Source: Lenzites betulinus (Eukaryota > Basidiomycota > Agaricomycetes > Polyporales > Polyporaceae). Taken from it: DNA of 64,000 nt. Positions 1-9,524 of this stretch are shown here, piece after piece. The translations under genes were made by a program, and so were the position numbers. The DNA lies in assembly GCA_022264855.1 (NCBI GenBank), contig JABYQU010000036.1, positions 310,001 through 374,000 on the forward strand, read 5' to 3'. The number at the start of each line of letters is the position of its first letter. The stretch's first letter is position 1. Below the pieces are notes generated by a model. That model saw nothing but the letters and a program-made list of their open reading frames with translations, did no database searches and was not told where the DNA came from.

Positions 1-59
1 GCGACCTCAGCTCATTTCGCTACATGCGAAGCCGGCGCTGATACATAATATTTCAATAG

Positions 60-1393
60 GATCTCATGCGGACGGTCGTGAAAGCTGACATGAATCGCTT
101 CGAGTTCTATGCTCGTCGTATCACACACTTCGACAGTCCAAGGCCAGGGGAGTATGATATGGTCGCGGTCTCGGAGCCAGTCACGCTTTCGCTTACCTTC
201 TTTCGCTCGCTCTCCTTGCTATATCCTAACGGCGGGCTATTCCCAAACCTATCCTCTCTACGCTGCGGGCCGGGCCTGTTCATCGATGACTCGTTCTCCG
301 CTTGGCAGCTTTTCCTCTCACCTCGGCTGGAATTTCTACGGCTCGACACGACCCGCACGACTATCGTGATCTCAGCCCTCGCGAACATTCCTGCGCGCTG
401 TACAAATCTGAAACATATGGACGTCTCGCTGTTCGACCATGGTCCCTCATTGCATCTGTTCGCCATCGCTCTTCGTTCCATCCCCTCGCTTGTGGACATT
501 ACAATGTATACCACAGAAGCACTGCCTTACGAGATCATCCATGCACTAGCCTCACTTCCCGCCCTTCGAACTATTACTCTGAACCCAGGCGTGTATCTCG
601 ATACGCCCCTTCTGGATGTCGGGCGCGACATGGTGGAGTTCGCCAACAAATTCGCACTGAAGCTTGTCAATCGTGATATAGCTTCCTGCGCCCATATCCT
701 GCAGTGGGCGCGATTTATACAACTGGAAGAGGCGATATTCATTGTCCTCGAGTACACGGCAGTTGCTCCGAATTGGGCTACCCTTTTTCACTCATGTTCT
801 CGTAATCCGGGGTCATTGACCACGCCGAGGTTCGTGGACACGCCAGTCGGGCTCAATCAGGCCGTCCAGCTCCCTTCCCTTACCACAGTCCCCTCTCTCG
901 ACTTCGCGACTTTCAAACCTCTTCTACCCTTCACGAACCTCCGAGAAGTAACCATGGTGTCAACATGCCGCGTGGCGCTGGACGACGACGCCATTGAGAG
1001 GTTGTCGGTAGCTTGGCCCCGTCTGGAATTCCTACATCTCATATCTACGCCGCTTCTGTCGGTGGCAAACTCGGCGGATGGCGACGGCCGGAGGAGTCTC
1101 GCCTCTCTTAGCTCACTTATACACCTCGCTCGTCATTGCCGCAACATACGCCATGTTCGCCTCCTATTGGACACGTCCACCGTTGATGAACTGTTGGCAC
1201 AAAATTCCATCAGCACAGTGGCGAACGAGTCGCTCATATGCTTCGACCCCTTCAGTCGAACTGCGACGAACCCCAGAAGGTGGCCGCCTTTTTATCGAAG
1301 CTTTTCCCGAGTCTCAAGACGCTAGACCTCTCGAATTATACGACACCGGAACTCCGTATTCCGTGGCAGCGGGTACAAGACGGGCTTGCCTGA
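60..1393 (+). CDS. F-box/LRR-type protein, 5'-partial, with one frame break
   Basis: This is the 3' part of a fungal F-box/LRR-like protein; such proteins are usually substrate adaptors of SCF ubiquitin ligases. The last exon seems to start at 60, after an acceptor at 58-59, so the F-box itself lies upstream of the window. The visible part is a run of short leucine-rich segments (for example near residues 60-75, 90-120 and 280-330) typical of the expanded F-box family of wood-decay fungi. The main frame reads to 1325 but its last 20-30 residues look wrong. A different frame from about 1250 gives the expected ending, with an AAFLSKLFPSLKTLDLSN-type segment and a stop at 1391-1393. One lost base near 1245-1258, or a sequencing error, would explain this. 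It could be a recent pseudogene. No substrate can be inferred. Confidence 0.6.
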
Positions 1394-1957
1394 CACGGTG
1401 GTTCTGATGGTGTGTTAGGATGCCACCATGAACCGTGACGCGGATTGTATTGGCCAGGCGATGGTGGATGCTCCCAAGTTTCCTAAAAACGTATGGTTGC
1501 CAACTTGCTGCGTATGGACGGGATCATAAGCACGACCGTATCAATCGGCGTACAACAAGCTCCCGTGATTTACGATACCAGACTACGTACTAGTAGTGCC
1601 AGGTGTAAATATCCCAGTCACAGTGAAGAATTTTTGGTGTCGCGACATTGACGAGTTTCTATGCATGTGTTCGCACAAGTAACAGTGCACGCGTGTGTGT
1701 GGGTTGCAAAAAGAGAACAAGCGACGAACAGCAGCAGTATCGGCGGTGCTCTTGACACGAGGCACGTGATCGTCGCGTCCAGTCGCGTGTTGAGTAGGCG
1801 CTCATACCGCAGGAAAAAGCGCGTCGCAATATTGATCATTCTGTTTCACTGCCACGACTGTCTCTACACCTCCAACGCTTGTATATTCTCTGCTTGTACT
1901 ATCTTTATTGACTTAGGGTCTTCCCTTTCATCATCTTCGTCATCCTCATGATATTGG
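1394..1957. other. intergenic region, no gene seen
   Basis: Between the F-box gene and the kinase start. Short open frames on both strands show no family resemblance. A TC-rich stretch (1918-1948) ends just before the kinase start codon and fits a fungal core promoter or 5' UTR. Confidence 0.4.
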
Positions 1958-4625
1958 ATGTCTTTGTCGTGGCGGAAACGGAAGACTCGTCTGAGTTCGT
2001 TGATCGAGGCCGATGGTGGAGAGGATGCTGAAGCTCTGGTGCTCGATCAGCTTATGCACGGGCAGATGGTCATTGGGAAAACGAGTGAGCATGTTATGTA
2101 TAGCATACCTGCGTTCAACTTATCCAATATTTTGTAGCCAAGACTGCAGAGATAGACTCTTTGCGATTCACGGACAAGGACTTGGACCTCGTTGGTACTC
2201 TGGAGTATGGTCAATTCGGCGTGGTACGCGTTCGAAGTATGGAATAGTCGTCTTCGGAACGTATTAAATATATGCACAGATAGACGTAGTGACATGCAAA
2301 CACGATGGCTGTCTGTATGTCCGCAAGTCTACAGAGAAACGTTTCGCGCTCAGAGCAAGTGAGGTATGGTTCCAATGGACAATCAGACTGGCATATGCTC
2401 ACTTCATTTGCTGCTCTCTTATTCTTCAGCAATGCTCTCCGCAAATTGAGCGAGATATCCTGCTACAGGCGAGGAAAGCCGAATCCCCATGGGCCCCACA
2501 TCTTCTGTGTGCCTTCCAAACGTCTACCCACCTCAGTCTTGTGATGGACTATGTCGAAGGAGGTACACTGTGGGATGTTTTAGAGTCCAGCCCCCATGAC
2601 GGACGGGTCGTTGAATCTGATCTACAGTGGTGGGCCCCGCAGATTGTGAGCGCTGTCCATTGGTGCCATTCGCAAGGCTTTGCGCATCGGTATGTAACTA
2701 TTCTCTAATATGGACTATTGGTCTTGATAACGGTGCCCACAGTGACATCAAACCGCATAATCTTGTTATCACTGGCTCAGCCCACATTCGCCTCATTGAC
2801 TTTGGCTCAGCGGCCCCCCTGCTGCCACCCGACCCGGAGGGCAACCAACGCATCGCCTTGGAGTATTGTCTCGTCCCCTGTGGCACGTGTGACTATATAT
2901 CACCTGAAGTTCTCCAAGCCCACGAGGAAGCACTCGTAGCACTCGAGATGGAAGATGACGACCGATGGAACAAAGAACATGAACCAACAGGCTATGGCCG
3001 CGAAACAGATTGGTGGAGTGTGGGAGCTATGCTCTACGAGATGGCCTATGGTGTCGCTCCGTTCTTCTCGAGGGAGATCAGGCACACGTATGCCAGAATC
3101 ATGGAACACCATGTGAGCTAGGAATCTCGTAATGTCTTGTTCCAGCGATTCTTAGAGATGATCAGAAGTACCTCAAATTTGACCCCTCAGGGCATGTTTC
3201 GGCCAATCTGCAGGATTTGCTGCGCCGGTGCGTCATTTGAAGTCTGACCACCGCCGTGTCTGACTCCTTCACAGGTTGCTGACAAGTGCAGAGCTCCGCC
3301 TTGGCCGCAACAACGTCAAGGAGATCATGGAACATCCATTCTTCGGTTTTGGGAGTTTCGACGATATACATCTCAGTCAGTTTATCTTCCAGCGACAGTG
3401 TATCGACAGCTAATTGTTGTTCGTAGAAGAGAAGCCTGCACAACTACACGTTCCTGAGTTCGCCTATGCAACACCAGTAGCGCCGTCGGCACCTGCAGTT
3501 TCGAGCTCCCCAGAAGAGTCTCACTCTCGTGCATTTAATTTCTCTGCGCTTTTCCAATCATCGCCTTTAACGGCACCCAGCGGTATTTCTGGGGTGCAGG
3601 CAACCCCCTCACAAGGTTCTAGCCGCTCTATTCTACGTGAACAGCCTATTGTGGCTTTCATTGGATTCTCGTGGGGACCACCCAAGGACGCGTTTGTCAA
3701 GAAAGAATCTAGTCCCCATTCGAAGGCGGATCGAAGCACCCCTCGCCCTCTTCAACATTTGTTTGTCCCTCCAACTCCCTTCGGCCTGGCCGTGCCCAGC
3801 ACCATCCACAGCACCCCCGTCCCAGCTTCGCGTTATCCGTTTGCCACTCCTGTCCGCCCCAGTGCATTAACGCCATTTCAAACGCTCCCGCGTGCAAGCA
3901 CAGTCCGCCGAACAGCGCAGCGCAGGGCGGTATCGGACCGCGAGGCCATGAAGCAGCTTGTCGACTGCGTCGGGATGAGCGCAAGGAAGAAGGTGCTCGA
4001 GAGCGGGCGGAAGCCACGCCGACTGCTGTCGCTCAACCGCTCATCCACACTCAAGGAGCTCCGCTTCGACCGCTCCGTGGCCGTCGTTGGCGACGGCGGC
4101 GTCTCCTTCCGCGTCGACGCGCCCTCCCAGTCCGGGTCGCACTCACACAACGAGAGCATGCTTGGCGCCTCGCTCATATCGGCTTCGTCCGGCGCGGGAC
4201 GGGCAAGCGTGATGAATGCGAGCGGGAGCGCAACGGGGCTGACGCAAGAGGTCACCGTGGGCGACCTCAGCTTCTCTTCGGACCTCGATTCGGATGCGCC
4301 GCCCAGTCCGAGCCCCACCCCGCGCCCGGGCTCGGCCATGTCCATGCTTTCGCGACGAAGTCAGACCCCGACAGGCTCTTACTTGCTTCGCACGGGACAG
4401 AACTCACGCGAGGGAAAACGTTCTGTCTCCCCGTCCGTCGTGGGGTTCGAGGGTACGCCCGCGGCAGCGTTCGAGGATAAGACCATTACGACCCGATCCG
4501 TCGAATTCTCCTACGCGTATATGGACGAGCTGGAGAAACGGCACAGACGGCTTATGGGGGATCTCGCGATCGTTGAAGGGCGCTTGGACGAGGTGTCGGG
4601 TATGCTGCGTGGTAATGATAGTTGA
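1958..4625 (+). CDS. AGC-type Ser/Thr kinase, ROCK/DMPK/citron-like
   Basis: Protein kinase of the AGC group, closest by motif to the DMPK/ROCK/citron branch; it should phosphorylate Ser/Thr, probably in cell-polarity or cytokinesis signalling (inferred from the family). Eight exons join in frame: 1958-2084, 2138-2223, 2280-2363, 2430-2689, 2743-3112, 3166-3227, 3275-3375 and 3427-4625, giving 762 residues. Motifs in order: glycine loop EYGQFGV (first Gly replaced by Glu), ATP-binding Lys in YVRK, helix-C Glu in IERDIL, catalytic loop HRDIKPHN, DFGSA, and a GTCDYISPEVL activation segment. The C-terminal 400 residues are Ser/Pro-rich and end in a short coiled coil (EKRHRRLMGDLAIVEGRLDE). For intron 5 the acceptor at 3165 is chosen because it gives HHKYLKFDP; the earlier AG at 3145 breaks the frame. 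The catalytic residues seen are intact. Confidence 0.85.
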
Positions 4626-4784
4626 AGTAGATATTCTCGCGTGGGGTCGAGGTATTGGCAGAACAATGTGAGCACAACTATCCACTTGTACGTCTATTCC
4701 TCAGTATCTGTATCGTGTATAGAATATTGATCATAAACACTATTGTACGACATTGTTCTGCTTATGATGACTCACCGGCGTCCA
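4626..4784. other. intergenic, kinase 3' side
   Basis: AT-richer stretch after the kinase stop. No clear coding similarity before the pseudogene relic begins near 4785. Confidence 0.3.
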
Positions 4785-5750
4785 ACAGCGTAGAGGCTAT
4801 CATTCTTGTGCAGGACTCGTATATAGAGGCGTGTTTAATGTTCGGCCGAAGGAAGTTTTAGAACGGCGTCCTCATCCAACCAGCAGGATAGTTCGACGGT
4901 TCGACCCCGTTGACGGAGTGAGTCAGATGAACACCGGAATAAGACCTGGTGCGTCTGCTTCGAACGAATGCATTTGACTCTCGGTCATCTAACTTTTCGT
5001 TGGTACAGTGTAGGCGGACCATCGAGAAGGTCAACGCGTATGCGCCTTCGCATTCGGGCAGCTTTAAGGAGGCAAGATGTATTCCCTCCTCATATGTTTT
5101 TCAATCTGACTAATTGAAACTACAGATCTATCATAGCCTTTGGTGTACACGGAGAAGGAAACACCCGTCGACAACTCTGCATCGCCGCACATGACGAGGG
5201 GATCAATGCGATCTATAAGCACTTGAGGGAGTCTTCTCAGACTGAACCTTGCGCCACTGGGCAGTACACGCCAGTACGTCGGGGGTCCTGACAAGGCGTC
5301 CAAACGGAGTAATCCGGAAGGTGGTAAAGAATGAGAGCATCCAAGACGATGATAATACCTTCCACGACGACAAATACATACAATCTCACGAGAGTGCAAT
5401 ATACCCGGAGCAGCATCTGACGTATTCTTGATGCTAGTCTAGAGGCAATCCGGATCCGGAACATGCTCATCCACCCTTCTGTATCCGACCTTACCGTACG
5501 CGGAATGGCTCGTGGAGCTTGAGCACTCTACCACAGAAGCGGCGAATGCGGGTCCGGGGTCAGCGCACAACTTCGTCGAGTGCTTCAAGAGTGAGGGAAT
5601 GGACGGTGCCGCAGTCCCGTAGTGCACCGCGAAGGATGTGCAAGTGTCCATGAGCCTTGCGGAGACGCACCTCATCGGACGTAAGGAGGCTCTGAGATAC
5701 GTAGAGTACTGGGCAAAGGTGGGGCACCTTGAGCCGTCCTCGGTTGACCG
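4785..5750 (+). pseudogene. relic of an NRPS-like adenylate-forming reductase
   Basis: Broken remnant of a fungal adenylate-forming reductase (A-T-R architecture, related to alpha-aminoadipate reductase). From 4785 the frames read pieces typical of the A-domain C-terminus: VEAIIL, then LMFGRRKF, then (after a stop) NGVLIQPAG, then TIEKVNAYAPSHSGSFKE at 5010-5070. A PNGVIRK motif near 5300-5320 carries the Lys typical of the A domain. The next recognisable part, from 5491, is the extreme C-terminus of the reductase domain (PYAEWLVELE, FKSEGMDGAAVP, RYVEYWAKVGHL). The carrier domain and nearly all of the reductase domain are missing between them. In-frame stops occur in the A part and at 5620-5622. 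It is therefore an internally deleted, decayed gene and should make no enzyme. Confidence 0.6.
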
Positions 5751-5981
5751 CCCTAGAGGGGAGGAATGTTTTTACATGTGTTGTCCGAGTGCTGTATCTA
5801 TAGATTGTTTCTGGTTTCCGAGTCGTGAACTCATCCTTGTATCCGGTGGCAGTGCCCCGGAGGGGGCACTCGCTTGATTGAACTCGTGTCGAGCACGTTA
5901 CGGACTCATAGTAGTTGAACAGCCTTGGATCGTGTGCAGAGGTGCTAAGCGCGAGATTCTAAGTAACTGTACATGCACTTC

Positions 5982-8900
5982 TCAGTCAAAGTATCTGCTT
6001 CCTGCGTAGAGGCACCATATAAATATAACTACTAGCCATACCGGCGGTCGTGAAAAAAGTGCCACTTGGAGCATTTGAGGCAAATGCGCAGTCAGATCGT
6101 ATGCCTGCGGCGTCCGTCCCTCAAATCCGTGAAACGCTAGCAGATGCTCAGACCAGCTGCGTACCACGGTTATCACACTGTCCAGGTCGTCGTCATTCTC
6201 TTCCTCCCGCTGCTGTCTTCGCCCTTCACCTCGATCATCTTCCCGCTGAACCTGGACGCCATGTGAGCGCTCTGCACGCCTCGCGAGGGGAGAACTAGGC
6301 TCGGATGCCCAATGTCGGACGGGCTGCCGACGTCGGACAGAGGGAGCTATCATCGCGAGTCGCTGCTCCTCTGATAATGTTCCTGCTGCGTTCGTTGGGT
6401 GTTCCTCTACTTGTGTAGAGCGCGCCTCTTCTGAAATTGAGGGCATACCGGGAGCTCGCTGGACCGGCGATCTGGAACTCTGGTGATTCGGACGTCGCGT
6501 ATCACGTAGCAGACTACTTGTAGTAGTCAAGCTGACTTGATGTGTCGGAGCAACGTGTTGACGCGATGTAGGACCATCGTTAGGCTCGTTCCGAACTTCT
6601 CCCATGGGACGTCCACGCGCAACGCGGACGGGTGTTGGTATGAGACTGGGACGATCGACGATCCGCATTGGAGACGAAGATGGAGGCCGCGGGTGCGAGG
6701 GCTCATATACTTCACTATTAGGACTGGTAGGCAGTGAGCTTGAGTCCGGGGGATCGTAGGTTGGGCCCGTGGAGAGAGGAATAACCGGACTGAAGTTCGA
6801 CCCAGGCACCGTGGGAAGGGGGTTGGGTCCAACTGAGCTCGTCACTTCCCACGAATTATGAACTTGAGGTGGAAAATTACGCTGAGGAATCCTGGGGGCC
6901 GGAGGTGGATACGAGGGGAGCAGGTGTGGATACGAGGGCAGCGTGGGTAGATACGAGGTGAACGGAGAGATGTGAGTATGAGTAGGAAGATGGGGTAGAG
7001 AGCCCGGAGGGCTTGGTGGTTGCGCCGGGACAGTGGGAGGAGGTAGGACCGGGGCCTGCGGCATGGAGGGAGCTTCCCAATGCATATGCCGATCAGAGAC
7101 ATCGAGTTCCACTAGAAATTCGCAGCTTGCAACCCCGTTCTCCCGTAACGGATACTCGCAGGAAAACGTCACACGACATTCCACCACGTAAGGGCCTCTT
7201 TCAAAGCGTGCGTTTGTACCCCCGCGCTGTAGATGGGCCCGTGGACATTGTCGAGCGTTCCCACCCGGCGATACTATGGGGGCGGTATCCTGAGTCCAAG
7301 GTGTTGGGAGTTGCCAGTGGCCGTCCATGAAGAGGGTGATGTCCATCCAAATGCCTTCGATGTCGTGTTGAGAGCTATCGGGACAGTCGCAACCTTCCCA
7401 AAATGTGAGCGCGAACGTCGAGCTACTCATCCCGTTCGTCCCTGGCACAAAGCGCGCGAATTCTTGCTGCCCAATCGGAGTAGGGGTCGGTAACCCATTA
7501 CGTCGGACCTCTATGGACACGCCATTCTCCCAATTTTGCACCTGGACAAATGTCGACACCACGCTGACCGCTGTGCGGTGAATGGGGACAAAACCGGAAG
7601 GCTGAAGGCGAGCAAGGACCCACACAGGAAATAAAAAGAAAACGGAGAGGGGTCCTGGAACGTTTGGTCTTGAAGGGGCAGTAGAAACCTGGTGCAGCTG
7701 CAGTGGATAGGAGGGGGCCATCGCGGATAGTGGCCGCTCGTGCATCACGTAAAGGTCGAGCATCTGTATATCTACCTCTTGGCCGGGGCGTTGCTCCCAC
7801 AGAGCGGTGCGGAGGTAGCGACGCTCGGTCGGATAGCCAATCCAGTATCCGTCCGCGTTGTTGGATTTGCGACGCAGGTAGAGTGTGACCAGCGTTCCTG
7901 AACGATCTGTGCAGGCAAGCGCGACAGAGAGAAAAGAGACCGCGCCTAGGGTACCCGGAGGTGACACGAGGCCCCGCGAGATAACGGGCATTTTTACACG
8001 TAGACCGCCGCTGTTATGATGATAGACGGGAACGGGCACATACGTCGCCAGCATTTGGGAGACCCTGCTGAAGGGGATAGGGCGGATATCGGCTGATTGA
8101 GAAAAATCCTCTGGGGAATGCGCAAGGAGTCCTTGCAGCCCACGATGGGAGTCGTAGGCAAGGCGGGCTCTGTAGATGCCAGAATGAGGGCCTCGGTGCA
8201 TGTTCTCCAGGCCGACATCGGGCTCGACCTCGTCCGGATGGTGTCCCCAGGCAAATATACTCTGGTCTGGGATCTCCTTGAGAATTTCCTCCTGGAGCCG
8301 GGTGAAGGCACGTGTTCCCTCGCCATACACGGTGTGCATGCAGACACCAAAGATACCCATCAGCGAGTACGCACGGTCTTCAACCCGAGTTGTCCTCCGA
8401 CCGGATGCCCAAGACATGCGGCGCGCGACACTGACGCTGCTCAAGGGCCGTTGGTGGATCAACACTTCGTAGTCAATGGTCGTGATCTCCGTGAGCACGT
8501 CGGCGAGAGAGCGGCTCGTGCCCACTGTTTGCCATAGAGGGGAGAGGAATACCACCGTGTGGGGTGCGAGAAGCTCCTGCAATGTCCAACCTCTCGTGAA
8601 CCAGACGCTGGCCCGGAATGAGGATGAGGGCAACCGAGGGTCCTGGTTACCATTTATGTCGTGGAGATACGCGTAACACATATCCGCGGCAGCGTACCAG
8701 GCGTACATCGAGTTCAAAGCCTCGGATAGCTCCGCGCTACTGCTCTTGTTGATGCAGCAGGTGTCGATCCAAACCCACGTGTATCCACGGCTCAGTGCGC
8801 AGGCGCAAAAGTTACGGATCTTCGGAGACAGGCGTTCCATGTGCGAACGCTCTCCATATTGAAGGGGCGTGGCGCTGATAGCCATCACCTCTTCGAAAGA

Positions 8901-9002
8901 CTGCTCCTCAGGTCCCCACACATGGGAGAGAATCGCGTAGGCAGGGGCGTTCGCTGGGGCGAAGGAGTGCAGGGTGGCGTCGTAAGTGTTCAATAACCAC
9001 AT
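5982..9002 (-). CDS. HET-domain protein with proline-rich stalk and C-terminal TM segment
   Basis: Heterokaryon-incompatibility (HET) domain protein; the family triggers or transmits programmed cell death after non-self recognition in fungi. I start at 9002 because MWLLNT is the usual N-terminus of basidiomycete HET proteins; the open frame runs on to 9182. Product about 1006 residues, no intron. HET motifs: YAILSHVWG near residue 25, YTWVWIDTCCINK near 80, FTRGWTLQELLAP near 145, and YSLMGIFGV with VYGEG near 210-225. A middle part of about 400 residues is not recognised. A long Pro/Ser/Thr-rich region (about residues 640-930) follows. The last 30 residues contain one hydrophobic segment (VWLVVIFIWCLYAGS) that could be a membrane anchor. 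No NACHT, WD40 or ankyrin repeats are seen, so this is not the HET-E/HET-D arrangement. Confidence 0.8.
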   Translation of the reverse strand: MWLLNTYDATLHSFAPANAPAYAILSHVWGPEEQSFEEVMAISATPLQYGERSHMERLSPKIRNFCACALSRGYTWVWIDTCCINKSSSAELSEALNSMYAWYAAADMCYAYLHDINGNQDPRLPSSSFRASVWFTRGWTLQELLAPHTVVFLSPLWQTVGTSRSLADVLTEITTIDYEVLIHQRPLSSVSVARRMSWASGRRTTRVEDRAYSLMGIFGVCMHTVYGEGTRAFTRLQEEILKEIPDQSIFAWGHHPDEVEPDVGLENMHRGPHSGIYRARLAYDSHRGLQGLLAHSPEDFSQSADIRPIPFSRVSQMLATYVPVPVYHHNSGGLRVKMPVISRGLVSPPGTLGAVSFLSVALACTDRSGTLVTLYLRRKSNNADGYWIGYPTERRYLRTALWEQRPGQEVDIQMLDLYVMHERPLSAMAPSYPLQLHQVSTAPSRPNVPGPLSVFFLFPVWVLARLQPSGFVPIHRTAVSVVSTFVQVQNWENGVSIEVRRNGLPTPTPIGQQEFARFVPGTNGMSSSTFALTFWEGCDCPDSSQHDIEGIWMDITLFMDGHWQLPTPWTQDTAPIVSPGGNARQCPRAHLQRGGTNARFERGPYVVECRVTFSCEYPLRENGVASCEFLVELDVSDRHMHWEAPSMPQAPVLPPPTVPAQPPSPPGSLPHLPTHTHISPFTSYLPTLPSYPHLLPSYPPPAPRIPQRNFPPQVHNSWEVTSSVGPNPLPTVPGSNFSPVIPLSTGPTYDPPDSSSLPTSPNSEVYEPSHPRPPSSSPMRIVDRPSLIPTPVRVARGRPMGEVRNEPNDGPTSRQHVAPTHQVSLTTTSSLLRDTRRPNHQSSRSPVQRAPGMPSISEEARSTQVEEHPTNAAGTLSEEQRLAMIAPSVRRRQPVRHWASEPSSPLARRAERSHGVQVQREDDRGEGRRQQREEENDDDLDSVITVVRSWSEHLLAFHGFEGRTPQAYDLTAHLPQMLQVALFSRPPVWLVVIFIWCLYAGSRYFD

Positions 9003-9524
9003 CGTCTGTAGATTGAGTTTGTAAGTTGTCACTGACACAGTGGCGCAATTCGAACGACGTACAGAGTACAGAAGGAGGCGCTGGAGGCGACAGAGGAGAG
9101 TACGAGGATGAGATGAGACTAGACAGTATTGCCGCAGCCGAAACATACTTATCGTCCACATGTTTATTGTGCTTATTGTCAAACGTCAGATATAGTGTCC
9201 GCTGTAAGTTCTGTCACTTCGAAGCTTCCAGTTGCAAGGAAGGAGTATAATCCCACGACGATGCAGGCAGGTTTGTATACATCCTGTGAGCTGATGAGTT
9301 CATAAACAAAGAAGGCTTGCGCGGGAAGCTCACCGCATGGCAGTCGTGTGAGTTTGGCCGTATTACAACTAAGGACTGACTGTGCGATGGTTGGGGGTGC
9401 CAGGTAGCTGTTCTGTGCGATGACAATAACCCGCGTTGTACGGCCATTCACTTGAACCACTGTAGCTATGCAACAGGAGCGATCTGCGAGGCACAGGCCA
9501 GAGAACACACTGACCGCGAAGTAT
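9003..9524. other. intergenic, upstream of HET gene and downstream of DBP9
   Basis: Likely holds the promoter of the HET gene (read leftward) and the 3' UTR of the helicase. No further gene or RNA is recognised. Confidence 0.4.

Noticed and set aside
2289..2363. Possible loss of the kinase ATP-binding Lys (FALR instead of FALK)
   Set aside because: Aligning with AGC kinases places the Lys in YVRK a few residues earlier; the Lys is present.
3113..3145. 33-nt intron in the kinase
   Set aside because: It would shift the frame; the acceptor at 3165 gives a 53-nt intron and the family-like KYLKFDP sequence.
4885..4915. GGTTCGACCCC, tRNA T-loop-like
   Set aside because: No acceptor, D or anticodon arm can be drawn around it; it is part of the decayed reductase gene.
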